Assembly: GCF_000423345.1 (NCBI RefSeq)
Contig: NZ_AUHU01000012.1
Location: forward strand, 1 to 64,000
From: Marinimicrobium agarilyticum DSM 16975
GTDB taxonomy: Bacteria > Pseudomonadota > Gammaproteobacteria > Pseudomonadales > Cellvibrionaceae
DNA length: 64,000 bases
Reading direction: 5' to 3'
The notes beneath the pieces were generated by a model. That model had not been told where the DNA came from, searched no databases, and saw nothing but the letters and a program-made list of their open reading frames with translations. Of the stretch, positions 8,509 through 17,169 are shown one piece after another (positions within the stretch are counted from its first letter, which is position 1; each line of letters starts with the position of its first letter). The translations under genes and the position numbers were made by a program.

Positions 8509-10666
8509 TAGAATTTATGTTCATTTCCGTTGTAGGATCCAGTGCGATACCTCCGTCAGATAACTGTTTTACTGTTTCTGCATCATTGACACGCTGATTG
8601 ATCTCAGCATGCAAGGACTTTTGATCCTTGACGTCGCGTGGTATGCCTTTGGTGCGGTCAGGACTTTTCCTCATAGAGGCTTTCGCACGCCTTATAGTGT
8701 CAGCGTCTTCAGCCATGTTTTTGGCTCTGACGTTTGCTTTTTTAATTTTGTTCTCATGTATAGTTTGTTTTTCATTTTCCAGTTGGTCGATAACAATATC
8801 CCAATGTTGATTCATGTATTGCTCATCAATGTCCTGAAGTACAAAAGATAAAATCTGGCCCTCATCGGTACGATAAAATATACAATCGGTTGATGATTGA
8901 GTTACCCTCACCATAATGTCAAACCGTCCATTTCGGCTAGCCGTTGTATACCAGTTTTGTTCCTCAGCGTACGGATGGTGATAACGAAGTCCTCGAAATA
9001 GGACGCAGTTCTCTGTTACCCGAGCTCGCTCCTCCGGTAGAACGGACCAACGTACCTGCTTCATTTGTTCCTCAGTCTCAATTGGGTACCCACCATTCAT
9101 CCTCCGTTCGAGCCCAAATATGAATTGGTCATTGGGATTCGAGCCAGTGCCATGTGCCGCCATGTCGAAATCCCTCGATTTTATTCGGTTTTTGGTACTG
9201 TTTGCTCCCAGCATCTCACGTATTAGAGAGCGATAGAGGTCATCGAGAGTGAACATGGCACCATTCGCAGGGTGTTCCGCTTCTTTTGCTGTATCCGGGG
9301 TCACGCTGCCAGGTAGTCTGTTGACATTTGGTGTCAGTGATCCTAGCGCCCGCTCCACGATGGATTTGCAGTCTCCTCGGTAGGCGGGTGTCCACGATCC
9401 AGTCTCAATGTTAGAACCCGCCCTCAGAACGCTCTCAGTAAACTTCGGACTGTTCTCGGTACCATTGTCCATAACTAACTGGAGAGGGCGATGATGCGCT
9501 GGCCACTGATGATCCTCAATCTCGATCCCAAATCGTGCGGCAAAAGGAACTTTTGGCATCATTGCGTTGTATAGGGCTTCGGCGAATGCCGATTGTTTCG
9601 TTCCAGTCAAAGAAATGTAGACCCCCGCATATAGCGTGGTCCATACATCGACAACGATGTAGACGGTTGGTCTTCCAATCGAAAGAAGGGTTTCGCCAGT
9701 GTACGGACTGATGACATAGACATTGATGGTTGTGGAGTCAATTTCGTATCGGTGGGTCGGCCCAACAACTCCATCTCGTGCGCTCCCAGGTTTTTGTGAG
9801 TAATCTTTCGCATAGGTAATTTCTCCGACTCGACGTCTGAGGACTGTTTCAACGCCAATAATTTTTCGAATGTGGTATTCGATCTGCCTTTCAGAAAGTC
9901 GTTCTTCCTCAGGTAATGGCTCTCTGTAAACACTGGGTTTACTGGGGTCGGATGATTGGATTTCTACCATTTGATAGCAGGCATTATAATAATCCACTAG
10001 AGAGCGAATCGTTGGCCTGCCGAAGATTCTCATATACTCGTTCAATAAGGTACTAATGCGGTCTTTGTCAAGCAGTGTTATCCCGCGACTCTTTGATAAC
10101 GAGTTCTCATTGTTGTTGCCGCCCCGTCCTCGTTTGCTTACAGGGCTGTCTGTGTCCGAGAAAACTTTGTAATTATTTCCACAGTGTCGAAGTTTGAATG
10201 GGAGTAAGGCATTTCTCGTTTGTCCCATTGTGATAAAACGGTTTAGCGCACTGTAGTAAGCTGATCGGACGATTAAGGTTTTCTCGCACAGTTCTTTAAT
10301 CTCTGGCGCTATTCCATATCCATAAAGGTACTTTCTTATAATCTCATCCGACGTTAGACTTGAGATAAGGTCCATTTTTTGGTCGCGCTTATCCAGCCAT
10401 TTTGCGCGACCTTTCATACGCAATTGATCATCGCTCATTGTTATTTCTATTGGAAGCTCTATAGATTCATCGTGAATCATCTGCTCTCTATGGATGTGGT
10501 CCAGGAACTCTTCGATTTTCCATGCTCGTGGCTTAGATATATGAGTGGCATTAAGCGATTTTGTCATATCGGCTACAGCGCACCAGGAACCTTCCAGCCA
10601 AACATGACAGACTCGATAGACGATGGATTTGTTCTTGTTTCGGTAATGCATGCCCTTAGGTATCAT
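8477..10666 (-). CDS. tnsB: TnsB-like DDE transposase
   Basis: A 729-residue protein with the retroviral-integrase-type core. HRYEIDSTTINVY, VMDNGTENSPK and GDCKSIVERAL supply the three catalytic acidic residues. N-terminal helical regions (YHIRKIIGVETVLRRRVGE) would bind the end repeats seen at 3789-3915. In Tn7, TnsB makes the 3' cuts and joins them to target DNA while TnsA makes the 5' cuts. The start codon overlaps the tnsA stop by four bases. No break or frameshift is visible. Confidence 0.88.
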   Translation of the reverse strand: MIPKGMHYRNKNKSIVYRVCHVWLEGSWCAVADMTKSLNATHISKPRAWKIEEFLDHIHREQMIHDESIELPIEITMSDDQLRMKGRAKWLDKRDQKMDLISSLTSDEIIRKYLYGYGIAPEIKELCEKTLIVRSAYYSALNRFITMGQTRNALLPFKLRHCGNNYKVFSDTDSPVSKRGRGGNNNENSLSKSRGITLLDKDRISTLLNEYMRIFGRPTIRSLVDYYNACYQMVEIQSSDPSKPSVYREPLPEEERLSERQIEYHIRKIIGVETVLRRRVGEITYAKDYSQKPGSARDGVVGPTHRYEIDSTTINVYVISPYTGETLLSIGRPTVYIVVDVWTTLYAGVYISLTGTKQSAFAEALYNAMMPKVPFAARFGIEIEDHQWPAHHRPLQLVMDNGTENSPKFTESVLRAGSNIETGSWTPAYRGDCKSIVERALGSLTPNVNRLPGSVTPDTAKEAEHPANGAMFTLDDLYRSLIREMLGANSTKNRIKSRDFDMAAHGTGSNPNDQFIFGLERRMNGGYPIETEEQMKQVRWSVLPEERARVTENCVLFRGLRYHHPYAEEQNWYTTASRNGRFDIMVRVTQSSTDCIFYRTDEGQILSFVLQDIDEQYMNQHWDIVIDQLENEKQTIHENKIKKANVRAKNMAEDADTIRRAKASMRKSPDRTKGIPRDVKDQKSLHAEINQRVNDAETVKQLSDGGIALDPTTEMNINSIEEAYNNYEQ

Positions 10667-11493
10667 ATGTTCATCTCCACGGCTCTGTAGAACTCAATTC
10701 GATTGTCGAGATTGATGGGAAGTACTCTGTAAAGAATCGCGTTTTTAAAAATCGTGATGGCGCGCTTTGATGTAATTCCCATAGATTTAGAGGTCGATTC
10801 GATGATCGTTCGTAGATCCACGAATCGGTTTTCACACCATGTGGCGCTAAATGATTTCGAGAACTGGCCTAGGACATCAAGTTGAGCGTCAGGGTCATAC
10901 TCAAACCGACATAAATCAAGGTTGTATGCGATGGGTTTAGTGGCGTCACGTTCCGTTATGACCCGGTACTCAACGTTACGGCGTCTCCAGAACTCTTTCT
11001 CAATATCCAGTTTTTGCCAGGTCCGCCGAACGCTCCGGTTCAACTCCAGGGGATAAATGGAGTTGTGGTATTTGAATGTATAGGCCGTTGAGATTGTCTC
11101 GCCTGTCCTGCAGTCTAGGTGGTTGACCAAGAAATCGGTGGACATAACGTGTGCGTAGCGGATACGAGATTTTCTGTCCCATCCGTTTGGGTGAATGACT
11201 CCCAATTCGTCAGAAATATCAATCGTTTCCTCGATATCGAGTGGGAATTGCTCATAGATTGCCGTTGCGTTCGATCGCCAGAGCAGCATCTGGTAGGCTC
11301 GATACTCTCCGTCGGACAGCAATGTGATGGGTCGATTTTGACGCGGGCACAGATGTAGATGGCGGCGGCCGACAAATTTTGTTTGGGATACACGCACGAA
11401 CGAGCGATACTCGCCTATGGAGGCGCAGAGCGTCCTCCATTTGCCAAGCTCTTTAATGGCTTGGTCCGTGTTTAAAGCGTAGTTTTTAGTCAT
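10663..11493 (-). CDS. tnsA: TnsA-like endonuclease subunit of the heteromeric transposase
   Basis: A 276-residue protein with the TnsA catalytic layout: an acidic residue in LSDGEYRAY, an aspartate in STDFLVNH and a lysine in AYTFKYHNS. The conserved block LDIEKEFWRRRNVEYRVITE follows. TnsA is a restriction-enzyme-like nuclease giving 5' cleavage, so the element should move by cut-and-paste. It is the first gene of the operon; a palindrome lies about 90 bp upstream. The C-terminal part resembles the TnsC/TnsB-contacting winged-helix region. Confidence 0.85.
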   Translation of the reverse strand: MTKNYALNTDQAIKELGKWRTLCASIGEYRSFVRVSQTKFVGRRHLHLCPRQNRPITLLSDGEYRAYQMLLWRSNATAIYEQFPLDIEETIDISDELGVIHPNGWDRKSRIRYAHVMSTDFLVNHLDCRTGETISTAYTFKYHNSIYPLELNRSVRRTWQKLDIEKEFWRRRNVEYRVITERDATKPIAYNLDLCRFEYDPDAQLDVLGQFSKSFSATWCENRFVDLRTIIESTSKSMGITSKRAITIFKNAILYRVLPINLDNRIEFYRAVEMNI

Positions 11494-11580
11494 CGGTTAA
11501 TCGGTCTCTAGTAGGTTGCTTTTTTAGAAATACCATAAATTCAGCGATTGTCGAGACCGGGTTTTATGCTGTAAGTCATT

Positions 11581-11606
11581 GATTTATATACTGTAATATA
11601 TAAATC
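11581..11606. promoter_or_regulatory. AT-rich palindrome upstream of the tns operon (candidate operator)
   Basis: A perfect 10-bp inverted repeat, GATTTATATA and TATATAAATC, separated by six bases, lies about 90 bp upstream of tnsA. Its place suggests an operator for a small repressor or an autoregulatory site. No repressor gene is present next to it. It does not match the TnsB-type repeats of the left end. Confidence 0.4.
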
Positions 11607-11949
11607 GTTGATCGATAGACTCGCGTAGGATGGGACCAATGAAAATGGATCAAGGATTTTTTCGAAGGTTTTCAATGACGTAGATAAAGTAGAGCGAATC
11701 ATCTACAGGCATGTAGAATAGGAATATTAAAAGTAATATATACAACTTGTAGTTATTAAATTTATTGGGGTTAATCCAACATGGTCTTACCAGCGGGAAG
11801 AAATTTATATGGTGGTCCTAATAAACGGTGAGTTTACCGAGATTTAGGTTTCGAAAAGGACTTTACAGTAGCATTGACGACAAGGTTGCTGCTGGATACC
11901 TCGACCGAAGATCATGAGTTTTCATCACAGGATATCCAGCAGAGCTGGG

Positions 11950-11975
11950 TGTCAATGGCCATCTATTTTGACCCC
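11950..11975 (+). repeat. IS21-like end sequence, copy 1
   Basis: TGTCAATGGCCATCTATTTT followed by GACCCC. It matches the copy at 18975-19000 at 23 of 26 positions in the same orientation. The motif resembles the repeated ends of IS21-family elements. No istA or istB gene remains nearby. Confidence 0.55.
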
Positions 11976-12072
11976 AGGGACGGTGGGTTAGTTTATATGG
12001 CCATTAGCAGGCATAGGACTGGAGAGCGCAGAGTTCTGAAGAATTTATAGGCGCTGTAGTCTAGCTCCTCAA

Positions 12073-13020
12073 TTATACATTCACGTCATCTTGGCACATT
12101 GGGCAAGTGACCGTGCTTGGTCTCCCGGAACTTATGTCCACCTCCCAGCAATGACGACATGGGCGGCAGTATGCCCAGAGAGTGGTTCTTGCCTCTGGCG
12201 GAGGGGTATTCGATGGACGGGGAAGTGGTTTGGGTTGGCGTACAGGGTGCTGTCGGTTACTTTTCATTCCGGGAGTTCGGTGCCGTTCTCGCAGCTTACG
12301 CTTCTCCCGGAGCTTACGCTCCTCCCCTAGAACCTCTGACGTCAATGCGTCCTTGAGCGCTGTTTCGATTGCCGGCGCATCCCGGTGATAGATCCAGGTA
12401 CGCTTTATCTTACTGTCGTAGAGTAGCTCTCGGATGTCATTCTCCGTAGGGAGCCAGTTCTCTTTTGGCCTTGCAATCTCGGAAAAATCGATTTCGATAC
12501 AGCTGACGCTCAGTCTGGCGTATGCCTGCTTGGCTTTAGGCCGTGGGAGGCCAGTCATATTGAGCTCAATGGCGAGCGGTCCGAATCCGTCGAGGGTGCA
12601 AAGCAGACTTGGTTGGGCGTCTGGAGAAAGAGTCGGGTTGTAAAGAATTTGGGTGATAGCTAGGGTGGCGCCCGCTGCGACCACTTCCTGGTGCTTTCGG
12701 CGTAAACCTACAAATCGGCCATGATGCTCTGCATGGATGGTCAACGGTGGCAGGTTGAGCTTTTTCCCGTCTGAAAGCAGTTGACCGGCCATTTTCTGCA
12801 GGGCGACGCGGTATCCCAGCGTACAGGGTGATCTCCCACCGGGCCCAGTCTGATGGCCATCATGAGCGAAGTGGTGGACCAGCACCTGGCCTTTACGTGC
12901 CACCAATGGTCCCAAGCAGCTAGGGCAAAGCGCCTCGCAAGCCCGGCCGGCCTGTACTTCATTGATTGAAACCAGACGCCCCTGAATCAGGCCAAATGGC
13001 AGTTTCATAGTGTCAGACAC
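12073..13020 (-). CDS. CoiA-like nuclease-fold protein with C-terminal zinc ribbon, CBASS-linked
   Basis: A 315-residue protein. The N-terminal zinc-binding segment (CPSCLGPLVARKGQVLVHHFAH) is the signature of CoiA-like competence proteins. The central part (GPLAIELNMTGLPRPKAKQA, then IEIDFSEI) matches their nuclease-like core. A charged hinge (KLREKRKLRERH) and a proline-rich segment lead to a C-terminal zinc ribbon (CRPC, HCW, CPMC). It starts 25 bp after the cyclase stop on the same strand and so is probably co-transcribed with the CBASS genes. A CoiA-like gene is not a standard CBASS part; it may be an accessory nuclease or simply a neighbour. Confidence 0.7.
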   Translation of the reverse strand: MSDTMKLPFGLIQGRLVSINEVQAGRACEALCPSCLGPLVARKGQVLVHHFAHDGHQTGPGGRSPCTLGYRVALQKMAGQLLSDGKKLNLPPLTIHAEHHGRFVGLRRKHQEVVAAGATLAITQILYNPTLSPDAQPSLLCTLDGFGPLAIELNMTGLPRPKAKQAYARLSVSCIEIDFSEIARPKENWLPTENDIRELLYDSKIKRTWIYHRDAPAIETALKDALTSEVLGEERKLREKRKLRERHRTPGMKSNRQHPVRQPKPLPRPSNTPPPEARTTLWAYCRPCRHCWEVDISSGRPSTVTCPMCQDDVNV

Positions 13021-13045
13021 TCCCGGCGATCGTTAAACACATCGG

Positions 13046-14353
13046 TCACCTGATATTGACAACGTGCTTGGCGGTTGCCTGAACTTCTCCAGCTTTCACG
13101 ATCCTGCAGATCAGCTCGTGACGCCCTCGGTATGACGTATGCTCCCAATGCATTAGATCGTTGGATGTCGCTTGGTGGCCCATGTCATTAGCCGCCTCAG
13201 CTTCGTCTCCAGAGTTTATGGCTTCCCACATCACGGTATACGGAGGAGGGGCATTCGTTTGGGCTTTAAATCGAAGATGAACTCGCTTGGGAAGAAATCG
13301 ACCACTACGAACGTTCCCACTCTTAATAAAGCCACCTTTTGATCCGGCAATAGCCATGGTGAGCTCGAGGTCATAGGGGTAATGGTTTGCTTGGCTCTGG
13401 GATGCGTTGGCGCTCGCTTGCGGCGTCCAGTATGTGTGCTGAAACATGTAATGCCAAGCCTTGTTCGCCTTCCCATTGTTGCAGTTGTCATCAAATAGTA
13501 CATCCAGCTTGGATAGTACTGATCCAAGGCGTCGCCTAAGGTTTTTCACCTGCTTTAAGAACTTAGGCTTATCGGTAAGCTCTTGCGAACTGTCTACGGG
13601 GTTGAAGACTCTACAGTCCAGTTTTAAGCGGGACTCAATAGCCTCTAGTGTATTGTATAGCGCAATGTCATCTCGATCATTGTGGGGTCGATAGCATTCG
13701 CAGACGAGTGCAGAGATGATGAACCCGCCGGGTAAGTTCCAGCCCTCCCGGCCCTTGGTAAAGGCTTTTATCCAGCGGACAATCCGCCGCATCTGCTTAG
13801 GGGCAACCTGGGGGGTCACAAAGAGCCCCTTTTCGGGGCTTTGAGTGGATACTTCCCCAATAAACCAGTCGGTCACGGTCTTGGGATCCCTCGGTGTCCA
13901 GTCGGCTCCGGCATGTTCAATAGTCTCTTGGCCGAGCCAGTTCTCACGTCGGCGATAGACCGCGATATCAACGTGATATCCTAGTGAATACCAGATGGTG
14001 ACCGCGTTGGTCCTGGCCTCCGGGTCCCGAGAAAAGCCGTTCGCCTTTCGTTTGATGGCTTCCGCCACCCGTTTTCGAGCTTCCAGCGGTGAGGCCGGAA
14101 GGTCACCTTCCTCAAATATGACGGCGATATCAATATCGTAGTCGTTGTTGGTGGATTTGTTCGCGGTATGCATCGCAATACTCCCTTGCAGCAAACTCTT
14201 GGCGAAGGTCGGTCGACCCATTTCCTGTAGGCCGTCGGTCAACCGTTTCAGGTTTGTATCGCGGAGGAATCGTAAACGGTCGAACTCGTCTTTTAGCCGA
14301 ACATGATTCTCGTAGAAGGTGTTCAGCTCACTATGCATATTGTACTGAGGCAT
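13046..14353 (-). CDS. CBASS CD-NTase (cGAS/DncV-like nucleotidyltransferase)
   Basis: A 435-residue nucleotidyltransferase. The active-site motif QGSIAMHT (Gly57-Ser58) is followed by DYDIDIAVIF (Asp73, Asp75) and GYHVDIAVY (Asp129), the G-S...D-x-D...D layout of CD-NTases. On phage infection such enzymes make cyclic di- or trinucleotides that activate a partner effector. The start overlaps the effector gene by 23 bases. The effector being a SAVED protein suggests a cyclic oligonucleotide with three or more bases, which is inference. No E1/E2 or HORMA/TRIP13 helper genes are seen, so this would be a minimal (type I-like) system. Confidence 0.85.
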   Translation of the reverse strand: MPQYNMHSELNTFYENHVRLKDEFDRLRFLRDTNLKRLTDGLQEMGRPTFAKSLLQGSIAMHTANKSTNNDYDIDIAVIFEEGDLPASPLEARKRVAEAIKRKANGFSRDPEARTNAVTIWYSLGYHVDIAVYRRRENWLGQETIEHAGADWTPRDPKTVTDWFIGEVSTQSPEKGLFVTPQVAPKQMRRIVRWIKAFTKGREGWNLPGGFIISALVCECYRPHNDRDDIALYNTLEAIESRLKLDCRVFNPVDSSQELTDKPKFLKQVKNLRRRLGSVLSKLDVLFDDNCNNGKANKAWHYMFQHTYWTPQASANASQSQANHYPYDLELTMAIAGSKGGFIKSGNVRSGRFLPKRVHLRFKAQTNAPPPYTVMWEAINSGDEAEAANDMGHQATSNDLMHWEHTSYRGRHELICRIVKAGEVQATAKHVVNIR

Positions 14354-15449
14354 TGTCGGCTCCTTGTGGTACGTGAGAGGAGAAGGTAGCTGACAGGGCC
14401 TCGGGGCTATTTAACGTCAACGACCAGGCGTAGCGGGGGCGGCTCTTTGCTGAGAAGTTGTAAACCATGATCTCCGGGTCGATTCTCTCGCTGATGCGCT
14501 GTCCCAGCGCGAAGCAGAGCGATACTGGTCCGGCATAAAACAGGTGGATGCGCTGGCGGTTTGGAAACCGGTTTTTCGTCTCTTCCAAGGCGCGTCGGAA
14601 CTCGGTGCAGATCTTCTCGACTTGGTCCAGGTTAGTGACCACTTCCCTTTGAGGGTGGCGAGCGTTGATTTCTACTTTTGCCAGAATGTCCGGTATATCT
14701 AGCTCATCAATCTCGGCTTGATGGATGGGGTAGCTAATACCAAAAGCAATAATTATGTCCCCGCTGGCATCTGATGGCGTAATCTGGTCTAACGTAGAAT
14801 CGACCTCCAGAGACTCCTTTCCCGCTGTCAGGCGGTTCCAGCGATGGGTCTGATTGCCAAGTTCATAGAGATCTACATTGAACTTGTTATCTGAAAGCAA
14901 ATAACCGAGGTAAAAGGCAAGGGGAACATGGGGTAATCCGTAGTAAGCGATCAAGGAGCCGGACGCGGAGCCCAGTAGCCCTCCGAGTTCTTGGGGGACC
15001 TTATCCAGTCGTCGGATGACTGAGCGATGGTCGTTTAGGAGGCCATTGGCGTAGGAGTCGCTGTGGTCGACGTCGATTTCCCGGTAAGTTTCGAATCGTT
15101 GAGCCAGGGGTAAGTCCTTCTTGAGATCATATTTTGGGAAGGTCCCCAGAGAGTTATGACGGACGCCAATAACCTCCTTACGCTTTGGAGCCCAAAGGTG
15201 GTTGATGACGACCAAAGCTACCCCTGGGAATATAAGGAGCACACTGAGTATCGGCATAGGTTCTTGCGTCGGCAGTCGTCCTAAGTCAATTTCCTCGAGG
15301 AGTAAGTTAAGTAAATCAACATAAAATGGTGGGGATATTAGGTAGATTCCCGCGACAACAAGGATATAGCCAACCCAGCCGGTGGCGCGTCGAAAGTGGA
15401 GTCTCAAAAGCAGTTCTAGGAAATCAGTAAAAATTTTCAAAGTTTTCAC
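14331..15449 (-). CDS. TM-SAVED CBASS effector (Cap14-like)
   Basis: A 372-residue protein with two N-terminal membrane segments (about residues 23-43, VGYILVVAGIYLI, and 65-85, LSVLLIFPGVALVVI). A soluble C-terminal SAVED domain follows, with IHLFYAGPVSLCFALGQRIS and EIMVYNF as its recognisable blocks. SAVED domains bind cyclic oligonucleotides, and membrane-anchored versions (Cap14) are thought to damage the inner membrane when triggered. It is the first gene of the minus-strand operon and faces the CapW-type regulator. Confidence 0.82.
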   Translation of the reverse strand: MKTLKIFTDFLELLLRLHFRRATGWVGYILVVAGIYLISPPFYVDLLNLLLEEIDLGRLPTQEPMPILSVLLIFPGVALVVINHLWAPKRKEVIGVRHNSLGTFPKYDLKKDLPLAQRFETYREIDVDHSDSYANGLLNDHRSVIRRLDKVPQELGGLLGSASGSLIAYYGLPHVPLAFYLGYLLSDNKFNVDLYELGNQTHRWNRLTAGKESLEVDSTLDQITPSDASGDIIIAFGISYPIHQAEIDELDIPDILAKVEINARHPQREVVTNLDQVEKICTEFRRALEETKNRFPNRQRIHLFYAGPVSLCFALGQRISERIDPEIMVYNFSAKSRPRYAWSLTLNSPEALSATFSSHVPQGADNASVQYA

Positions 15450-15474
15450 CCGGTCAAGATATTAAAGATAAGGT

Positions 15475-15494
15475 ATCATCATCAAAATGATGAT
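15475..15494. promoter_or_regulatory. Probable CapW operator between regulator and CBASS operon
   Basis: A perfect inverted repeat ATCATCAT-CAAA-ATGATGAT lies in the 37-bp gap between the divergent genes and overlaps the first codons of the WYL regulator. CapW-family regulators are known to repress CBASS operons from such intergenic palindromes. The position would let it block both promoters and its own translation start. Binding is inferred. Confidence 0.6.
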
Positions 15495-16452
15495 GTCAAT
15501 AGATCATATTGACGGATATTGGTTCAATCGGGTATCCTCTCTAACTTATTCTCATAACGAAGAAGATATATCCGTGGAAGACTTAGCCCAGGCACAGAAA
15601 GAGCGTTTGGCCCACATCGATTTCAGGCTCTACTTTCTGGGATCGGTGGGACGAAATGATTTGGTCAAGCGGTTTGGTATCAAGGAGGCCGCTGCTACTA
15701 GGGACTTGGCTCAATACCGGGAATTAAAGCCCGGCAATATCGAGTACGACACGAAGGCCAAGCTTTATAAGGTGACGGAGGGATTCCAACCGCTATTTGA
15801 CTATCAGTCGGAGCGGGTGCTGTCCGCGCTGTCGAAAGGTGTGGGTGACGATACCGTGTCTGCCCAGAAGCCGTTTATACCCTGTGAGACGCCTTCTCAG
15901 CTCAGTAAACCAGACCTGGATGTCCTCTCCGTACTAACTCGAGCGATCTATAAGAAACAAGTCGCTCAAATCGAGTATCGTTCAGTATCGAGCGGCTTCA
16001 CTACTCGAGAGGTTGTCCCTTTCTACTTGGTTGATAACGGGCTGCGCTGGCATATCCGAGCCTATGATCGCAGGCGCAATCGCTTTACAGACTTTGTGCT
16101 GACTCGGATTACTCGGCCAAAGCTACTCCCGGATAGCCCAATCGAAGATCACGAGCTGTCATCGGAGGACATTCAGTGGAATCGGATTGTGGAGCTGGAG
16201 ATCGTTGCGCACCCGCAACTGGACCATAAAGAGACGATAGAAGCGGACTATGGGATGGAAAATGGGGTGCTGCCGCTAAAGATCCGAGCAGCGGTAGCCG
16301 GCTACTTGCTTCGGCGATGGAATGTGGACTGCACCTCCAAAGGATCGCTTAGAGGAGCAGAATACCATTTGTGGCTAAAAAATAGGCAAGCATTGTACGG
16401 TGTTGATAACCTGAAAATCGCCCCTGGCATTGAGCAAGACCCGGTGCAGTAA
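15487..16452 (+). CDS. capW: WYL-domain transcriptional regulator of CBASS (CapW-like)
   Basis: A 321-residue protein with an N-terminal winged-helix part (FLGSVGRNDLVKRFGIKEAA, ATRDLAQYR) and a WYL domain at about residues 155-290 (IEYRSVSSGFTTREVVPFYL, WHIRAYDRRRNRFTDFVL). A C-terminal WCX-like extension follows. It is transcribed away from the CBASS operon, the usual place for CapW. Such regulators repress CBASS and release it on DNA damage or infection signals. ATG 15487 and ATG 15490 are adjacent; an AGG box sits upstream. Confidence 0.8.
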   Translation: MMMSIDHIDGYWFNRVSSLTYSHNEEDISVEDLAQAQKERLAHIDFRLYFLGSVGRNDLVKRFGIKEAAATRDLAQYRELKPGNIEYDTKAKLYKVTEGFQPLFDYQSERVLSALSKGVGDDTVSAQKPFIPCETPSQLSKPDLDVLSVLTRAIYKKQVAQIEYRSVSSGFTTREVVPFYLVDNGLRWHIRAYDRRRNRFTDFVLTRITRPKLLPDSPIEDHELSSEDIQWNRIVELEIVAHPQLDHKETIEADYGMENGVLPLKIRAAVAGYLLRRWNVDCTSKGSLRGAEYHLWLKNRQALYGVDNLKIAPGIEQDPVQ

Positions 16453-16663
16453 CTGAATAAACCTGCAGATTTAACGGTATATACTATTGGGGCCGCAATT
16501 TGTCTACACGCCTATCACCAGACGCTCGTTTCAACACCCTTTCGAGTGAAGGCGTCTCACGGTGAAAAGGCCGGCGCTATTTAGTCTTCTCGCCGCAATA
16601 CAGGTGTTCTGTAGCCGTTAAGCGTTTAAGTAAAAGCTTTTGTATGTAATTTGAGAGATAGCC

Positions 16664-17008
16664 ATGCTTGTTGATTCGTCAGAAAAATTTCATTGGTATG
16701 TAACGTTGGGAATTTTTTCATCGGTAACGGCCATATTGCTTGTAGTTGGACAAATTCATGCACGAATGGAAGCCTCTTCGGTGTTTGATAGGGCTTATTT
16801 GCCAGTGTTGTCTTTTACGGAGCCGGTATTCGCACCAATGGTGGGGTTCCTTGTGATTGTTAAAACCTGTGTTTTCGCATATCAGAAAACAGGTGATGAT
16901 CGCTGGATTCTTTCCAAATCTTTCTGGGGGAAACAACTAATTGTGGCTGCTACGATTTTCCTTACTTTTCTTTTTGCCATGACTTTACCAAGCGTTTTTC
17001 CTGGTTGA
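16664..17008 (+). CDS. Small membrane protein, function unknown
   Basis: A 114-residue protein with about three membrane segments (near residues 12-30, 55-72 and 92-110) and short charged loops. No recognised family. It lies alone among small plus-strand cargo genes downstream of the CBASS regulator, with 210 bp in front and 160 bp behind. Base composition is more AT-rich than the agar locus, in line with the island. Confidence 0.55.
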   Translation: MLVDSSEKFHWYVTLGIFSSVTAILLVVGQIHARMEASSVFDRAYLPVLSFTEPVFAPMVGFLVIVKTCVFAYQKTGDDRWILSKSFWGKQLIVAATIFLTFLFAMTLPSVFPG

Positions 17009-17169
17009 AAGCGTGCTTAGTTCCGAATTTTAGGGGTTAGTGAATGAACAATCTAGTTGAGATAGTACTGTTTCCCATACTAGATTTCCTTGGTTGTTTT
17101 AGGAACCTTAATTCCCCGGATTTGGATAAATCGATTAACTTTATCTAGGTTTAGGTCGAGGGGGGGGAA

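Larger units (their letters stand above)
11494..12072. other. Non-coding stretch between tnsA and the CBASS-linked operon
   Basis: This 580-bp gap is AT-rich next to tnsA and then becomes GC-richer. It holds the tns palindrome and an IS21-like end sequence at 11950-11975. A right end with TnsB-type repeats would be expected here but no convincing copy was found. No reading frame with a recognisable product is seen. Confidence 0.6.

Noticed and set aside
6121-11493. CRISPR-associated transposon
   Set aside because: Two TniQ proteins are present but no cas gene, repeat array or crRNA-like repeat was seen anywhere in the window.
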